Below are positions 1-12,308 of a stretch of 64,000 bases of DNA, in pieces. Position 1 is the stretch's first letter; every line of letters begins with the position of its first letter. The notes under the pieces were generated by a model. That model ran no database searches, was not told the DNA's origin, and saw nothing but the letters and a program-made list of their open reading frames with translations. This stretch comes from Drosophila miranda. Taxonomy: Eukaryota; Arthropoda; Insecta; Diptera; Drosophilidae. The stretch spans positions 6,386,001 through 6,450,000 of the forward strand of contig NC_046676.1 in the NCBI RefSeq assembly GCF_003369915.1. The letters run 5' to 3'. Made by a program: the position numbers and the translations under genes.

Positions 1-749
1 AGGATCAACATCACTATGAAGAACACCATCAGAATGGGGAACCAGATGTCGAAGTATATATAAATCATTTCGATTTGGTTTTTTAAGCGACGTGAGGGTT
101 TTAAAAGTCAAGTGAGTACTGCAGGCAATTACTTTCGATGTGTTCCAGACATGTGCCATAGATATTAATGGAACCTGCCTACATAGGACGTACGTATGTG
201 GTTATCTATTAAAGTAAATCGAAGCGATATCGAGGTAGTGCTACTGGGTTTGAGTCAGCGGTAACTTTCAAATGACTTTGCGTCAATCTGCCTATAGAAT
301 CTGACGGATATGGTTTTTGCAATGGTTTCCCAAAGACAGCGATAGCAACCGTTGATAGAACAGATCGTTTCTTAGAGGTAGCATATGCTCTGCTCAGAGA
401 GTGGGAATAGTAGTAGATTTATAGTAGGGGGACTCCCAGACAGCCTGAGGCTACAAAGAGAATCCCAATCTATACACTCGATAAGATATGAATATATAAA
501 GTTAATTAGATAATTATTTATACACTGATAAAGCAAATTACCTATATATACACATACAAATATAGAGCTATAGGACAGAAAACATAATTGATTTTGTTTA
601 CGAAGCAGCATATAAGAGCACACTTGATTTATAAACAAAAAGAGAAAAAAAGAAACTTTTGGGAGAGCTTTTCGATTATGCCCCTCTTTTTGCAATCTCC
701 TAGAAAATTCACTTTTTCACTAATCCGGAAAACAACGAAAACACAGACG
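1..749. other. Non-coding left flank
   Basis: AT-rich sequence with no open frame that resembles a protein. It presumably holds the 3' UTR of the small minus-strand gene that begins to its right, and possibly the end of a gene outside the window. No RNA gene or intact mobile element was recognised. Confidence 0.4.
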
Positions 750-932
750 TCACATGTCTGCCGACTCCACTGAAGGGGCTATGAGTCATCGGCTCTCTTA
801 TCTGATTAAGAAATTTGATCTATACTCACTGGAGAGCACCGCGCCTTGGCGCCTGCTGGTGCAGCAGTAGCCGCAGCAGCTCATTATGAGGAACGTCAAG
901 ACAAAGAACATGAAAACGCTCCAGAAATCCAT
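750..932 (-). CDS. Candidate single-pass membrane microprotein
   Basis: I do not recognise the family. The first in-frame ATG (930-932) opens a peptide MDFWSVFMFFVLTFLIMSCC..., with one strongly hydrophobic segment at about residues 3-18 followed by a Cys-rich, basic patch (CCGYCCTSRRQ), which suggests a small membrane-anchored protein. The reading frame stays open upstream with an acidic run (DDFEFDDLDDF), but no ATG is seen there; a CAG acceptor at about 970 and a GTAAGT donor at about 1022 suggest a 5' intron of about 55 bp. A GTGAGT donor at 829 and a CTTCAG acceptor at 770 would splice to a short last exon (769-750) ending ESADM-stop, giving about 40 residues. Without that splice the frame ends at 798. 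It is divergent to bic. Function unknown. Confidence 0.4.
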
Positions 933-1469
933 GGCGAAATCGTCCAGGTCGTCAAACTCGAAGTCGTCCACTGCGGATTTCACATGTGAGAAAAGATTGC
1001 GCTGATGGGGGAGAGAAACTTACGTTTGTTTAGATTCTGGGGCTTAAATATTAAGCGAAAATTCCACTTGTTGCAGTCGGCGGCACAGCGATAAATGCAC
1101 TCTGAGCCTTAAGAATTCTCTATACACACGTGTACTGTTCAGTCCTCTGAGCAATTTCACTGGCGATACAAAGCACGCTTCTATTTTAATCAATTCTAAT
1201 AACAATATCTAATCAACGCTAATCTCAAACTCCGCTTGCAATAATTGTTAACACGGTCGGGTTAGTGCTGCAAATTTTCGCAAAGCTTGAGATGTTTTCC
1301 AGTACTGTTTGGCGCAGCAGCTGTGCCGCCACACTATCGAAAAAAAATAAATAAAAATAAAAAGACACCAGGGTACTTTTATAACTTCTTAACAGACTAG
1401 AAAATGTTATTTTTAATAGCTAATGCTTATATGTGTCGATTTAAGACCACATCGGGCTAATCAAACACC

Positions 1470-1477
1470 TATCGATA
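1470..1477. promoter_or_regulatory. DRE (TATCGATA), perfect
   Basis: Exact palindromic DNA-replication-related element, the binding site of DREF (overlapping the CGATA core of BEAF-32). It lies between the divergent microprotein gene and bicaudal. DRE promoters typify Drosophila housekeeping genes, which suits bic. Which of the two genes it serves cannot be told from sequence. Confidence 0.55.
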
Positions 1478-1620
1478 AGTAACACTTAATATCAGTGTTG
1501 CTTGCCTGTACCTCTCACGGTTTAGAGCTTTGACTTTATTTGTTTCAACATTATTTAAGAAATACACCAATAAAAGGGAGTATTTAAGATTAGCTAATCG
1601 TGTACAAAATTGATATTTCA

Positions 1621-1705
1621 ATCGGATAAAATTGGGTGTTCACTTATGGAAGTCCTAGCTAGCTAGTAATATTACATCGAATATCAAAATCGAGGAATAT
1701 GGTTT
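1621..1705 (+). repeat. Dispersed copy of the 48-51 kb repeat family
   Basis: Contains the diagnostic order ATAAAATT, then TAGCTAGTAATATT, then GAATATCAAAATCGAGG and AATATG, as in the units near 49.92 kb and 51.53 kb. It is diverged and truncated. The match shows that the array near Rpb12 belongs to a family dispersed within this window rather than a purely local duplication. Confidence 0.6.
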
Positions 1706-1768
1706 CCAATCCTTGACGGAGACCGCGGACTTGGACACACTGCCTTGTCATTTTTATTAGAGGTGGAG

Positions 1769-2110
1769 AAACATCGATGTTTTGAGGCGAATCGATGAAA
1801 CATCGATGTTTTTTAAATTTTTTATATATTTTATAACATGTATCCAGGTAAAAAAAAACTTTGGAATTAATGTTAACACCAAAACATGAAATGAATGAAT
1901 TATAAATCCCCTTCTTACAGTAGGTTGAGTTATTGAGTTTCAGTTACGTTTGCTCGTTCTGTCTATGGCTGAGGTAAATAAATCCTGCAAGCAAATACTT
2001 TAAACTAATCTTATCATTAGGTCAATCATACTAATAATATTTTGAGATTCTTCTAGTGTAAATCTACTCAAACATCGATATTTGATAAGAAACATCGATT
2101 GCATCGATGT
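1769..2110. promoter_or_regulatory. Cluster of six ATCGAT boxes upstream of bic
   Basis: The palindrome AAACATCGATGTTT occurs twice (1769-1782, 1798-1811), with further ATCGAT cores at 1791, 2073, 2093 and 2103. Each contains the WATCGATW core of DREF sites; the flanks are AACATCGATG rather than TATCGATA. The cluster covers the 200-530 bp before the bic ATG and probably forms its proximal promoter. Function is inference. Confidence 0.5.
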
Positions 2111-2299
2111 CTCTCCAGCTCTAGTTTTATCATGGCGATTTTCTTCTGACTTTGACATCCACTGGGCGCACGTGTTTTCGGGCATAGATAGCTCTGTGTA
2201 AATTTTAGTAAAAAGCAATGTAAATATCTGAGTGAACTGGAATCGGCGTTAAAAATAGCGTGGGCTAATCTGTAAACCTTGAACTTTTCGTGTGTGTAG

Positions 2300-2812
2300 A
2301 TGAATCCGGAGAAGCTTAAGAAGTTGCAAGCGCAGGTGCGCATTGGCGGCAAGGGCACCCCCCGTCGCAAGAAGAAGATTGTGCACTCCACCCCCGCAAC
2401 CGACGACAAGAAGTTGCAGTCGTCGCTGAAGAAGTTGTCGGTGAATACCATTCCCGGCATTGAGGAGGTGAACATCATCAAGAATGATGGCACCGTCATC
2501 CACTTCAACAACCCCAAGGCGCAGGCTTCGCTGCCAACCAACACGTTCGCCATCACTGGACACGGTGAGAACAAGACGATCACCGAGATGGTGCCTGGCA
2601 TCCTCACACAACTGGGACCCCAGGACATCAATCAGTTGAAGAAGCTGGCCACGGAAATCGCCAACAAGAGCGCCGCCGGTGGTGCTGCCGGCGCTGCTGG
2701 AGCGGATGCCGGTGACGATGATGTGCCCGATCTGGTCGAGAACTTCGAGGAGGTGGCTATTGCCGCTGCCAAGGCTGACGAAAAGGCTGGTGAAGTGGCG
2801 GCCTCGGCCTAA
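2300..2812 (+). CDS. bic: Nascent polypeptide-associated complex subunit beta (bicaudal)
   Basis: A single-exon 170-residue protein, the usual beta-NAC length. NAC pairs beta with alpha-NAC, binds ribosomes near the exit tunnel and shields nascent chains; in Drosophila, loss of bic disturbs posterior patterning and gives bicaudal embryos (known biology). Visible features are the basic ribosome-binding motif [10 protein letters not shown] at residues 21-30, the NAC domain at about 38-103 with [19 protein letters not shown], and an Ala/Gly-rich acidic tail. The ATG follows TGTGTGTAG directly, so it may sit at the start of an exon after a short 5'-leader intron (possible donor near 2219). An AATAAA lies near 3073. 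The upstream ATCGAT cluster indicates ubiquitous expression. Confidence 0.95.
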   Translation: MNPEKLKKLQAQVRIGGKGTPRRKKKIVHSTPATDDKKLQSSLKKLSVNTIPGIEEVNIIKNDGTVIHFNNPKAQASLPTNTFAITGHGENKTITEMVPGILTQLGPQDINQLKKLATEIANKSAAGGAAGAAGADAGDDDVPDLVENFEEVAIAAAKADEKAGEVAASA

Positions 2813-4498
2813 TGAGTCAACGATGTTGAGGCGTAGATACACACACATGCACTTTAAACAAGAAACAACACATGCAAAACATACGACGACAGAAGGAAAG
2901 AAGGGGCTAGCGGCTGTCATAGAGAACACACCGTCAAGCGGATCCTCTTCTCCCGTCTAGATAGCTGTGTGGGATGGGAGTAAGACAGATGGCATGTGGT
3001 TTGTCACTGGATGCGCCGCCCGCCCGGTTCCTTTTTCTATTTCGGAGGTCATGATACACTAAACTAAACACAAATAAAACGGCATCCAAGCGAGCGCTAA
3101 ACACAACACGTTAAATATAATAATTATATCTAATATAATAAGGGAACTTTCAATCTTAGAACTACTCTTAGTGTAGCTGGAAACGAATTGTACAACGGTA
3201 AAATGTATTTTCCAATGCAATTAAAGCACGTTTCCCTCTATACGAAAAACAAAACACACACATCCGCAACGCCGCCGTCTCGTATTGTTTCCGCCTCCCC
3301 CACAAAAACACACATACAGTTTATACGGTTTTTAGAAGGTATTGAATTTTGAAAAGTGATTTTAGGGGACAACACAGACACTCCAGAAGAAGTCATTTGA
3401 TGAAGAGACAGATAGTAGAAGGATGAATATATACTTATTTATAGCATTAGCTCATACTTAACCTGCTTTTTGTTCCATATTCAAATCCCAACCAACCCAA
3501 TGATGATGTATCCCCCCGGCTTCAAAAACTCATGTAAAATAGAGAGTCCCTATCAAAGCTAAATCGAACTTGAACCAAAATTGTTGAAAACATTTTTCTA
3601 ATTTGTAAACGTATTTTTTAGACCATCATACATACATTAAAAGAACTGGAAAGAAAACATTTATATTTCTGGACATTTTATTTCTGGCGTTTCTATTTTT
3701 TTTCTTGCATAATCTGCGTTGGTGTGCGCGCATGTGTGTGTATGCCTGACAACGCCTTTTGGACAAGGGGGGTAGCAAAAAGCACGCGGCAGTCAAAACT
3801 TGTTGACATTGAGATTCGGGCTTTGAAAGCAATCGGCAGCTGTTTTTGGGCACAAGAACTGAACTTTAGCGCGTTTCATTAATTAAATAATGGTTTTGCC
3901 TGGCAAGGGTTCTCGTAATAACAGAAATATGCGGCAAAATGCAAAACGTAAAGAGCGAAAACCCAACGTTTGCCTGTATGCATCAGTTCTGTGTGTGTTA
4001 GACATGCGTTCCTGGGAGTGTGGGTGCGATTTGTTTTAAATTTCTGTCATGAGTCACGGCCAACTCGAATTGTAAATGGTTTAAAATGTTGCGATTCGCG
4101 GATTGCGGTGTGCTGATAGGCTTGAACCTTCTAGGCTACAATTTGCGGTTGGGTGCTTTTCTTATCAGTTGCGCCAGTAAAACATATGTATGTATAGGGC
4201 AAAGGTTAATGCACATGTACAATTGCAAGTACTCAAACATCAAGTTGCAAAATTGTACATAGTATAATTGAAGAATTAGTGTTAATTTGGGCTGCAACAA
4301 ACAATAAACGTATCTTCTTTCGGCGACCTGACCCAATATTTTTGCCTTTACTGTAGATATGGTACTAAGTGGCAGCTTCCTTGCAAGAAAGGCGACGGTG
4401 CTGCCATCTGGCTGTCTTTTTTTCCCGCCCAAACAACAAAACAATATTTTAAAATACGATACGATCTAATTTCAATCATTTTTGAAAGTTTGAACCAA
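2813..4498. other. bic 3' UTR and intergenic spacer
   Basis: The first 300-450 bp should be bic 3' UTR (AATAAA near 3073; ATTAAA near 3221). The rest is AT-rich with no convincing coding frame. The far end would hold the 3' UTR of the convergent transporter gene. Confidence 0.5.
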
Positions 4499-6549
4499 TT
4501 ACAATGTTCGCATTTCCTTCTTGCATATACTGCAGACAACCTTGCAGGTGGCAGGACCAGAGCTGGGACTCTCCACGCGATGATAAACTGCCGCACCGAC
4601 CTCGGGAATCACCCTGCGACGATTTTCAGGGCGACTCTTCTTGTTTCCGCTCTCCACACAGCAGCAAAGCAGAATACTGAGCGGCACCGCCTCGCCCTCC
4701 TCCAGGGTCTGGGGAAGATTCTTATTCCGCGTCTCTGGCAGCAGTAGGCTGGCGAATCCGCCAACAATGAGCAGCGCTCCCATCACAATCAGCGGCAGAG
4801 CCAGCATTTGCTGGCCCTGCAACGAAACAGATGCTAAGGTAACCGATCGGGATCTGGACAGGTTAATGGACACTCACCATGTGATTGATAATGGGAATGA
4901 CAATAGGCCCGATCATAGCCACCACGGAGCTGAAACTCATGCCCAGGCCCCGCACCACCGTAGGATACAGCTCGGAGGCCAACAGCGGCAGCACCACAAA
5001 GGACGAGCTGATGCCCATCTTTCCGACGCAGTACAGCAGCAACGTGATCTTCGGAAATAGGAACGTGGCCACGCAGGCCACTCCGCCCACGAGCATCGAT
5101 ATGAAGAGGATCCAGCGCCGTCCAAAGTAGCTGAGTCCTGGCCATAGGAGCAGATACGTGGGCAGCTCCACGGCCCCGGCCAAGAAGAAGTTCCATATCT
5201 CGTCGCCGCCCAAGGCAGGAGCGTAGTAGCTCAAGCCGACATACACGCTGGTGTTGGCGAACCAGATAAGGGTGATAATCAGAGTTTTGCGGCGCATGTT
5301 GGTGCCCCGGAACAGATCCAAGATACCATAGTGCGTGGTGGCCGACGACTCCGCGGCCTGCGTTGTCACGAGACGATGCTGCAACCGCTCCACAAAGTCC
5401 CTGGTGATGCGTACTCCATTCACGCGTGCCATTACTTTGAGGATCTTGGTTGCCCGCTTCGTCTGCCCCACTGCCATCAGCCAGCGAGGAGACTCGGGCA
5501 GCAAAAAGAAGCAGGAGAACAGCATCAGCAGGGGCATGGACACAGCCAGACTGAGCTCCCGCCAGTCACGCACAATGTATATAACGCCGGCCAGGATGAC
5601 CAGTCCCAACGAGTAGGCAATGTTCGAGACGATTGTGCAGAAGACGCGGCGATCGGGGCCCACTAGTTCAATGGCCAGGACGTAGGGACTCGCCAGAATG
5701 GCCGGCACTGTCAGCCCCACCACGAAGCGGAGCCCCAGCCAGACGGGGAAGTTCCAGGCAAAGGCACTTGCCGCACATGCCGCAATCTCCAGCAGCAGGT
5801 AGGCGTAGAAGGACGGTCGCCGGCCCCACATATCCACCAGATAGCCGAACACGTAGTTCCCCAGCAGTCCGCCCACACCGAAGATGACCAGTGCTAGGGT
5901 CACCAGGTAGCTTCTGTCGCAAACCAAACTCCACTGCGATCGGAGCGAGAAAGTCTGGAGTCAGAGAGGAGCTGATTGAGATCGTTGTACCTACCTCTTG
6001 GACCACTGTGCTGGAGTAAATGGACTTGTCGTAGTGCCAGCCATGCTGGCAGGGCACTATCCGCGCTGTCTCCGGCTGCAGCTTCAGCAGATTCTCAGCC
6101 TCTTGCCTGATCAGATCGATGGGCGGTCGGTACTCCAGATACCGGACAATGTCGCTGTAGTTGCGGGCATACATGGAGCACTCGGCGTAGGCGCCATGAC
6201 GGTTCCGCGGGATGCTCAGGTTCTTTACCAACTGCACATAGTCCTGGGTCCATGGCTCCAGCTCTGGCACTCGACACCAGTGTTGTGGAGTGGCCGCGAT
6301 GAATAGCTGGCTGCAAGGATGGCACACAGGATTATAATAATGGAAGAATAAATCCAGCCACGTTCACCTGTAGGCGTGAAAGGCACAGGGCAGAGCAGCC
6401 GGCAGCAACACCGAGCATATGATGACCTTCTGGTAGAGGCCGAAAGATCCCACCTCCTTAAGTACCTCATCGAAATCCATGTCGTCTGCATCCGAGCCAA
6501 GCGCGCGCACAACTAAAGAGCTGATGCTGGGGGCCTTGTCCACTTCCAC
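4499..6549 (-). CDS. SLC22-type organic cation/anion transporter (MFS)
   Basis: Four exons, complement of 6549-6368, 6310-5995, 5933-4878 and 4816-4499, join in frame with GT...AG introns into a 623-residue plasma-membrane transporter of the major facilitator superfamily. SLC22 hallmarks: TM1 near residues 42-60; a long extracellular loop (about 61-166) with Cys residues and N-glycosylation sites NLS and NYS; the WSLVCDRSYL entry to TM2; MFS motif DMWGRR; a cytoplasmic LPESPRWLMAVGQ segment; ELYPTVVRGLGMS before the last helices; and LLPETRNKNLPQTLEEGE after TM12. The C-terminal tail is unusually long and Cys-rich (CCCVE, CKVVCSICKK). Substrate cannot be predicted. By position next to bic and Nmda1 it is probably the orthologue of D. 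melanogaster CG3790 (recalled, not checked). Confidence 0.88.
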
Positions 6550-6841
6550 GCCAGGAATTGACGCGCTGCAATCGCCGCATGGGCTGATTGAACATAATTA
6601 CATTACGGCCTTTCATCTGTTTTAATTAATTGGACACCGCGGCGTGGGCAAGGTTCGAGATTTGTGGATGCAGCAGAGCCACAGATGCACCGATCCACAC
6701 TGCAATACCCAACCAAAGTGAGCACTCGGACCTGGTGGGCTAGTAGTCAAATCTGTATTTCTTCGTATAGGGTACATAAAATTAAATTACATATTTCTAG
6801 AACTTGTATGGGAACTGCCGCGCACACGGTCACTGAGGCGT

Positions 6842-7755
6842 CTAGCTGCGGGCCAATCCGATGATGGTCAGTATGTACATAAAGATGTTGACAATGTCCA
6901 GGTAGAGGTTGAGGGCCGCGAAGATGTACTCCTCGGGACTGATGGAGTACTTGTGGTTGCCGCCCAGCATCAGCTGCGTGTCGTACACCAGATACACGGA
7001 GAAGAGCAGGGCACCCAGCGAGGCGTACACTAGACCGATCACCTGGCCTGGTATGAAGATGGCAATAATGCCAAAGATGATGAAGACCACCAGGCAGGCG
7101 ACTAGCACTCCGCCGCACATCGTGAAGTCCCACTTGGTTTGCAATGCGAAGATGGTGAGGCCCAAGGACACGGCTGCCGTGATTCCCACGGCCATCAGCA
7201 CCTCATTGGCCTCGTACTGGCCGGCCACCATTCCCAGCAGGAAGGACTCGGCGATTGTGAACAGGAACAGGAATATAAAGTTTAGTGGCGTTTTCCGACG
7301 AACGCTCTCGCAGCAGGCCATGGAGATCATAGTCACAATGAGAACGACCTGCAAAAAATAGAGATTTTATATCCATGCTATCCTGTAAAAGGTAGCCACT
7401 CACCAGGGCGATCCAAACGAGGTATGGGTTCTTCTGGACCCATTCCTGTGTGCCCTTTGAGAAGGTGAACACGCTGACAAAACCAAAAGTAATCAGCAGT
7501 TGTACCTAGGATGTCAGACAGATAATAAGTGAGATTTAGAGTTATCCCATGATTATTTGATGTTTCACTCACCATCAGAATGAGGTAGACCTTCCTGATG
7601 AAGCCCTTCCTGATGCTCTGGTCATCAAAGTCGAAGTTCTTGTCGGCCTCCGCATCTGTGTAGGCGCCAGTTTCATCGCCTATGGATGGAGACAGGTTCA
7701 AAGGAATTGGGTATTAATTCATCGATGACTAACCGTATTGAAAGTGGTTGCTCAT
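6842..7755 (-). CDS. Lifeguard/TMBIM (Bax inhibitor-1 family) membrane protein, CG3814-like
   Basis: Four exons, complement of 7755-7734, 7679-7573, 7505-7404 and 7348-6842, encode 245 residues with seven predicted membrane segments. The family forms ER/Golgi calcium-leak channels that restrain apoptosis. Family signatures: [19 protein letters not shown] before TM1, ACCESVRRKTPLN after TM2, YDTQLMLGG, and the conserved terminal block HKYSISPEEYIFAALNLYLD. The first exon has only 22 coding bases (MSNHFQY) and its donor is GTTAGT. The N-terminal tail is short and acidic, unlike the Pro/Gly-rich tail of the neighbouring paralogue. Both paralogues share an intron exactly after KVYLILM. Probably the orthologue of CG3814. 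Confidence 0.9.
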
Positions 7756-9216
7756 GGCTGGATTGTTATAGATAGTATACAATATATACGCTCCCTCTCT
7801 GTGCCGCAGCAGTAACGTGTCGTGTGAGCTCTTCCGCTTGGAGGTGACGATGGTCTAACCCATTTGCCCACCAGAAAGTATCCCATATGGCCGACTATTT
7901 GCAGATTAGCCAAGTTTCTTATCAAATCGACTCTCCCATACACGCACACTAACACATCGCCGACGCACAGTAGATGCAGATAACAGATAATGTACACACA
8001 TGTGTGTGCTGTTGAGTAATTTATATATTGTGGCCCAGCAAATGTTCGATAGTAGGTGAATCACACATAAACCCCTGCAATACCATTATTGGTCTCAGAG
8101 GGAGAGCGAGAGAGAGAGAGCTCTGGCAATCGCCGATTATCTTATCGGGAACACTTTCTCGCCACAACTCTTCTTTCGGCTTAGCCGCCATCGACACTGC
8201 TCCCATCCCATCCTGTACTTGCCTTGCTGGTAGTGATACATTTTATTTGTATATTGCGTCTATATCGGTGGAAAACACACGAACTACTGAGCCGCAGGTG
8301 GCGGTGACCCGGTTGCACACACAAATTTGAAAGACACCAAAACTCACACGCCACGCACACAGTTGTGTGGCTGCGATAAGGAAGTCAGGCCAACTAACGC
8401 GACAAATGATAAAGAAAAGGTATTTTAATTGATAAAGTTCGCCTTTTGGTGTAATCCGTGCGCAAGCGACGCTGGTCGACTGAAAACTGAAGATGTTGAA
8501 TGCCACTGGCGGTGGCAATGCCCCCAGGGTGAATCGCGATGAAGAAGACCTACAAAGGCTGCTCTCTGTGGTCAGAACAATCCAGCCTTAATAAATAGAC
8601 GCGCTTTATTGTTGACTTTAAACTCAGTGTCGCTGCGGAGCTTACATCGTTCGGTATTAGATTTACAAATATAGTTCGGGATTCCGTAGTTTTTACAAAG
8701 TTAAACGTATTTAACAATTGCAAGCCGTGTTGCATATAATATAGTATATATGTATATGTATGTATGCATGTATATACGTGACTATTTATTGTTATTATTT
8801 GAATGGCATATCAATTTGGTATTTTTAATTATCCTCGCAAATGAATTTATATAATACGCCGAAGAGGCTGAGGGGGAATTCTTGACAGTCAAAATCATGT
8901 CGGAAACCAGCTTAAATACGAATTACATAACAAAAAGCAAATTAAAATGTTAATTTTGTATTCACTTCACCTTAAAACACACATTACCAACTACATATAA
9001 GGAAACTGGCCAAACACAACGGGGAAAGATATAGATTGATAGTAGATATTTGAGTAATCTTTAAGTTGAATATAGCCGCCGTTTCGTTTCTCAGTGTCAG
9101 AACTGGTTAGAGGCGAATGAGATTAGACGACAACAATAGGTAAGCCGGTTAAAGCTGGAGCCGGTTAAAATGTAAAGAATATTTGAAAATAAATCGATTG
9201 TCTACGCGCGGGATCC
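7756..9216. other. CG3814-like promoter region and Nmda1 3' UTR
   Basis: The right part downstream of the Nmda1 stop is AT-rich and holds TTTATT at about 8785-8795 (AATAAA on the minus strand), a likely poly(A) signal. The left part (about 7990-8300) should contain the promoter and any 5' UTR of the short TMBIM gene, including a GAGA-rich tract near 8100-8120 and a TTATCGG box near 8140. No coding gene seen. Confidence 0.45.
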
Positions 9217-10289
<1,073 letters not shown>

Positions 10290-10872
10290 TTAGCTTTCTT
10301 TTCGTGCACAACTTTCAAACTTTTCTTCTAGAGCATTCCACAAGGCCAGGTCCAAAAGATGGAAAAAACCTCGCATTCGCTACCCAGAACTGAGAAATCG
10401 GAATGATTCGCTTTGGAGGGGCTGCACAAAGTATTTACCGAAAAAATGAGAGAACAATGATACCAAGCATCCGACAACTCTCTAGAGTCAACACATTCAA
10501 CCATGATAAGGGAGTACAAATGTAACTTCTTAATGGAAAGAGTACGGCATTACAATGATTCAACTTTTAATGGGTACTTTGCGGTTCTGGAAAACCGCAC
10601 CAGAGAAGCAGGTTTGATGAAATCCTCCAAAGAGACAAGGAGACGGGTTACAAAAACAGAAGCATGCAATAACCCAAAAAGCAATAAATTTAGATAAAAA
10701 ATTTGCAATTAAAATAGACCTTGGTACTGGGGATATTGAGGGACACTTTGCCACGACATTGCACTGTGGGTTCTGCTCTCGGCCTTTCTCTCTAAAGATC
10801 TCTAAAAGATGCTGCTGTGAAGTAGACCCAAGAAACTTTCGATTAGTCAAGCCTTGGCCCTTGGCACTCACC

Positions 10873-10919
10873 TTGCATTGTTGAGGTCGCTGAGTAGCAC
10901 TAAGTTCGATGAGAATTTA
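10873..10919 (-). other. Nmda1: Probable Nmda1 5' leader exon
   Basis: A minus-strand segment bounded by an acceptor (CTCTGCTTGCAG) on its right and a strong donor (GCAAG|GTGAGT) on its left. It lies upstream of the Nmda1 ATG, and a plausible acceptor (GCTCTAG) occurs near 10330. Taken as an untranslated exon. It contains one ATG, so an alternative start cannot be excluded. Confidence 0.4.
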
Positions 10920-11504
10920 CCTGCAAGCAGAGATGGAAGGGAAAGTGATAACATAAAATAAGTGCTGATACACCGCAGCCACTTTGTTTTTTTGGCTAAT
11001 TAAATTAGCAGCAAAGAAATGTAGTACAGTAATGGGAAAAAGTTACGCTCTTTTTGAAACCCCCATCCTGTGGCATGCAATTATTAATTAATTTCGGCTC
11101 TTCCTGGTCGCTTTATGGATTTGTTGTGGCAGAAGTGACGTGTACGCTATGTGAGCGTGGGAGTGCTCTTGAAAGGTAATGCCGTTTATTAATTTACCTA
11201 CACACTGTTTTCTAGTCGTAGCTATTAAATTGGTGCAGCTGGAGTCTACACACATCAATAATACATACTCGAGCGGTTTGTTTGTATACACCAGAAAAAC
11301 GGTGACTCACTCATCCACAGATTCGGAGGGAACACCACAAGGAGAATGATTTGCAATTGCTTGCAGCCCAAGAACTGATTTAAGCACTTTAAGATAATTT
11401 ATTTACCTCTGGATTGTTTAAAAAATTGATATAACCAAGTAAACTTTTTTTGTTTTTATGGATTATTCACGAAATTATACTAGTGATGTGCTAGGCGAGC
11501 TATC

Positions 11505-11830
11505 GAATAACGACTTATCGATTAGGGTGGAAAAACGTATAATATTAAAGGTGGCGCAAATTGTGATAAAACGACTGTTCCACTACAGTTCCAATTAAGG
11601 AAGGCAGTAAGACAGCCACCTGCGTCCTCGCTACGCTGGTAAGTTAAATATCGGACGACAACCGAAAACTTTTGTATTTTGTTTTATGTAACAGATATCT
11701 GTAAAATTTGACGTCAGTAAAAACTGAATCGGCTTGCGACACCCTGCAAATGCATAGAGACTATCGATAGTCGACGAAAATGCACTAAAATATACCAGCA
11801 ATGCAGTTTGCTATATTTTAGTGAATTTTT
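11505..11830. promoter_or_regulatory. AspRS: AspRS promoter region: DREs and paired Motif-6-like boxes
   Basis: Includes a TTATCGATT box near 11516, a perfect palindromic DRE CTATCGATAG at 11761-11770, and a 12-bp perfect inverted repeat, CACTAAAATATA (11783-11794) and TATATTTTAGTG (11812-11823). The left arm with its inner flank reads GCTGGTATATTTT on the minus strand, close to Ohler Motif 6 (KTYRGTATWTTT). DRE plus Motif 6 is a standard TATA-less housekeeping promoter. Donors GTAAGT (about 11641) and GTAGGT (about 11896) could pair with the acceptor near 12289 to make a 5'-UTR intron. Confidence 0.55.
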
Positions 11831-12308
11831 TGGCCGACTCGCATGCTGCAATCGTCCACGACGCTCGTGTAATCTTTCTGTATTAAAAGGGCGAGAATTT
11901 TCTGGTAGGTCTTAACAATGTGAACAATCAATAAGTGACTGTGAATCATACCGAGTGCAGCCATTGTCCCAGCCAAGACAAGCGTTTACGTTTAGGTTAT
12001 GTGCGTGCCGTGCCGCTTGTAACAAAGGGCTCATCTCGAGACATATGGAAAGCGGAGGTGGGGATCGGGTTGCTGACCTGCATTGAGAAAGAGCCGGAAG
12101 CCCCTGTAATTTAATTCGCAAATGGGACATCTCATCCGCTAGTTTCTATTTATAAAGATAGTGACGCAACTCGTCGCTCCTCCCCGCTGCTTTTGCCATT
12201 CCACTAGTCGCCTGTTGCTTATCAGAATCTATGCGGTTTACGAGTTTGTTTGTGGCACTGTATTGAACGATAAACTTTTATTTTACAGCCATTTGTGTGC
12301 ATTCCAAC

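Noticed and set aside
427-445. Motif GGACTC(TC)CCAGACAGC shared with 18352-18369
   Set aside because: Only about 17 bases match and the flanks do not align; may be chance or a tiny repeat relic.
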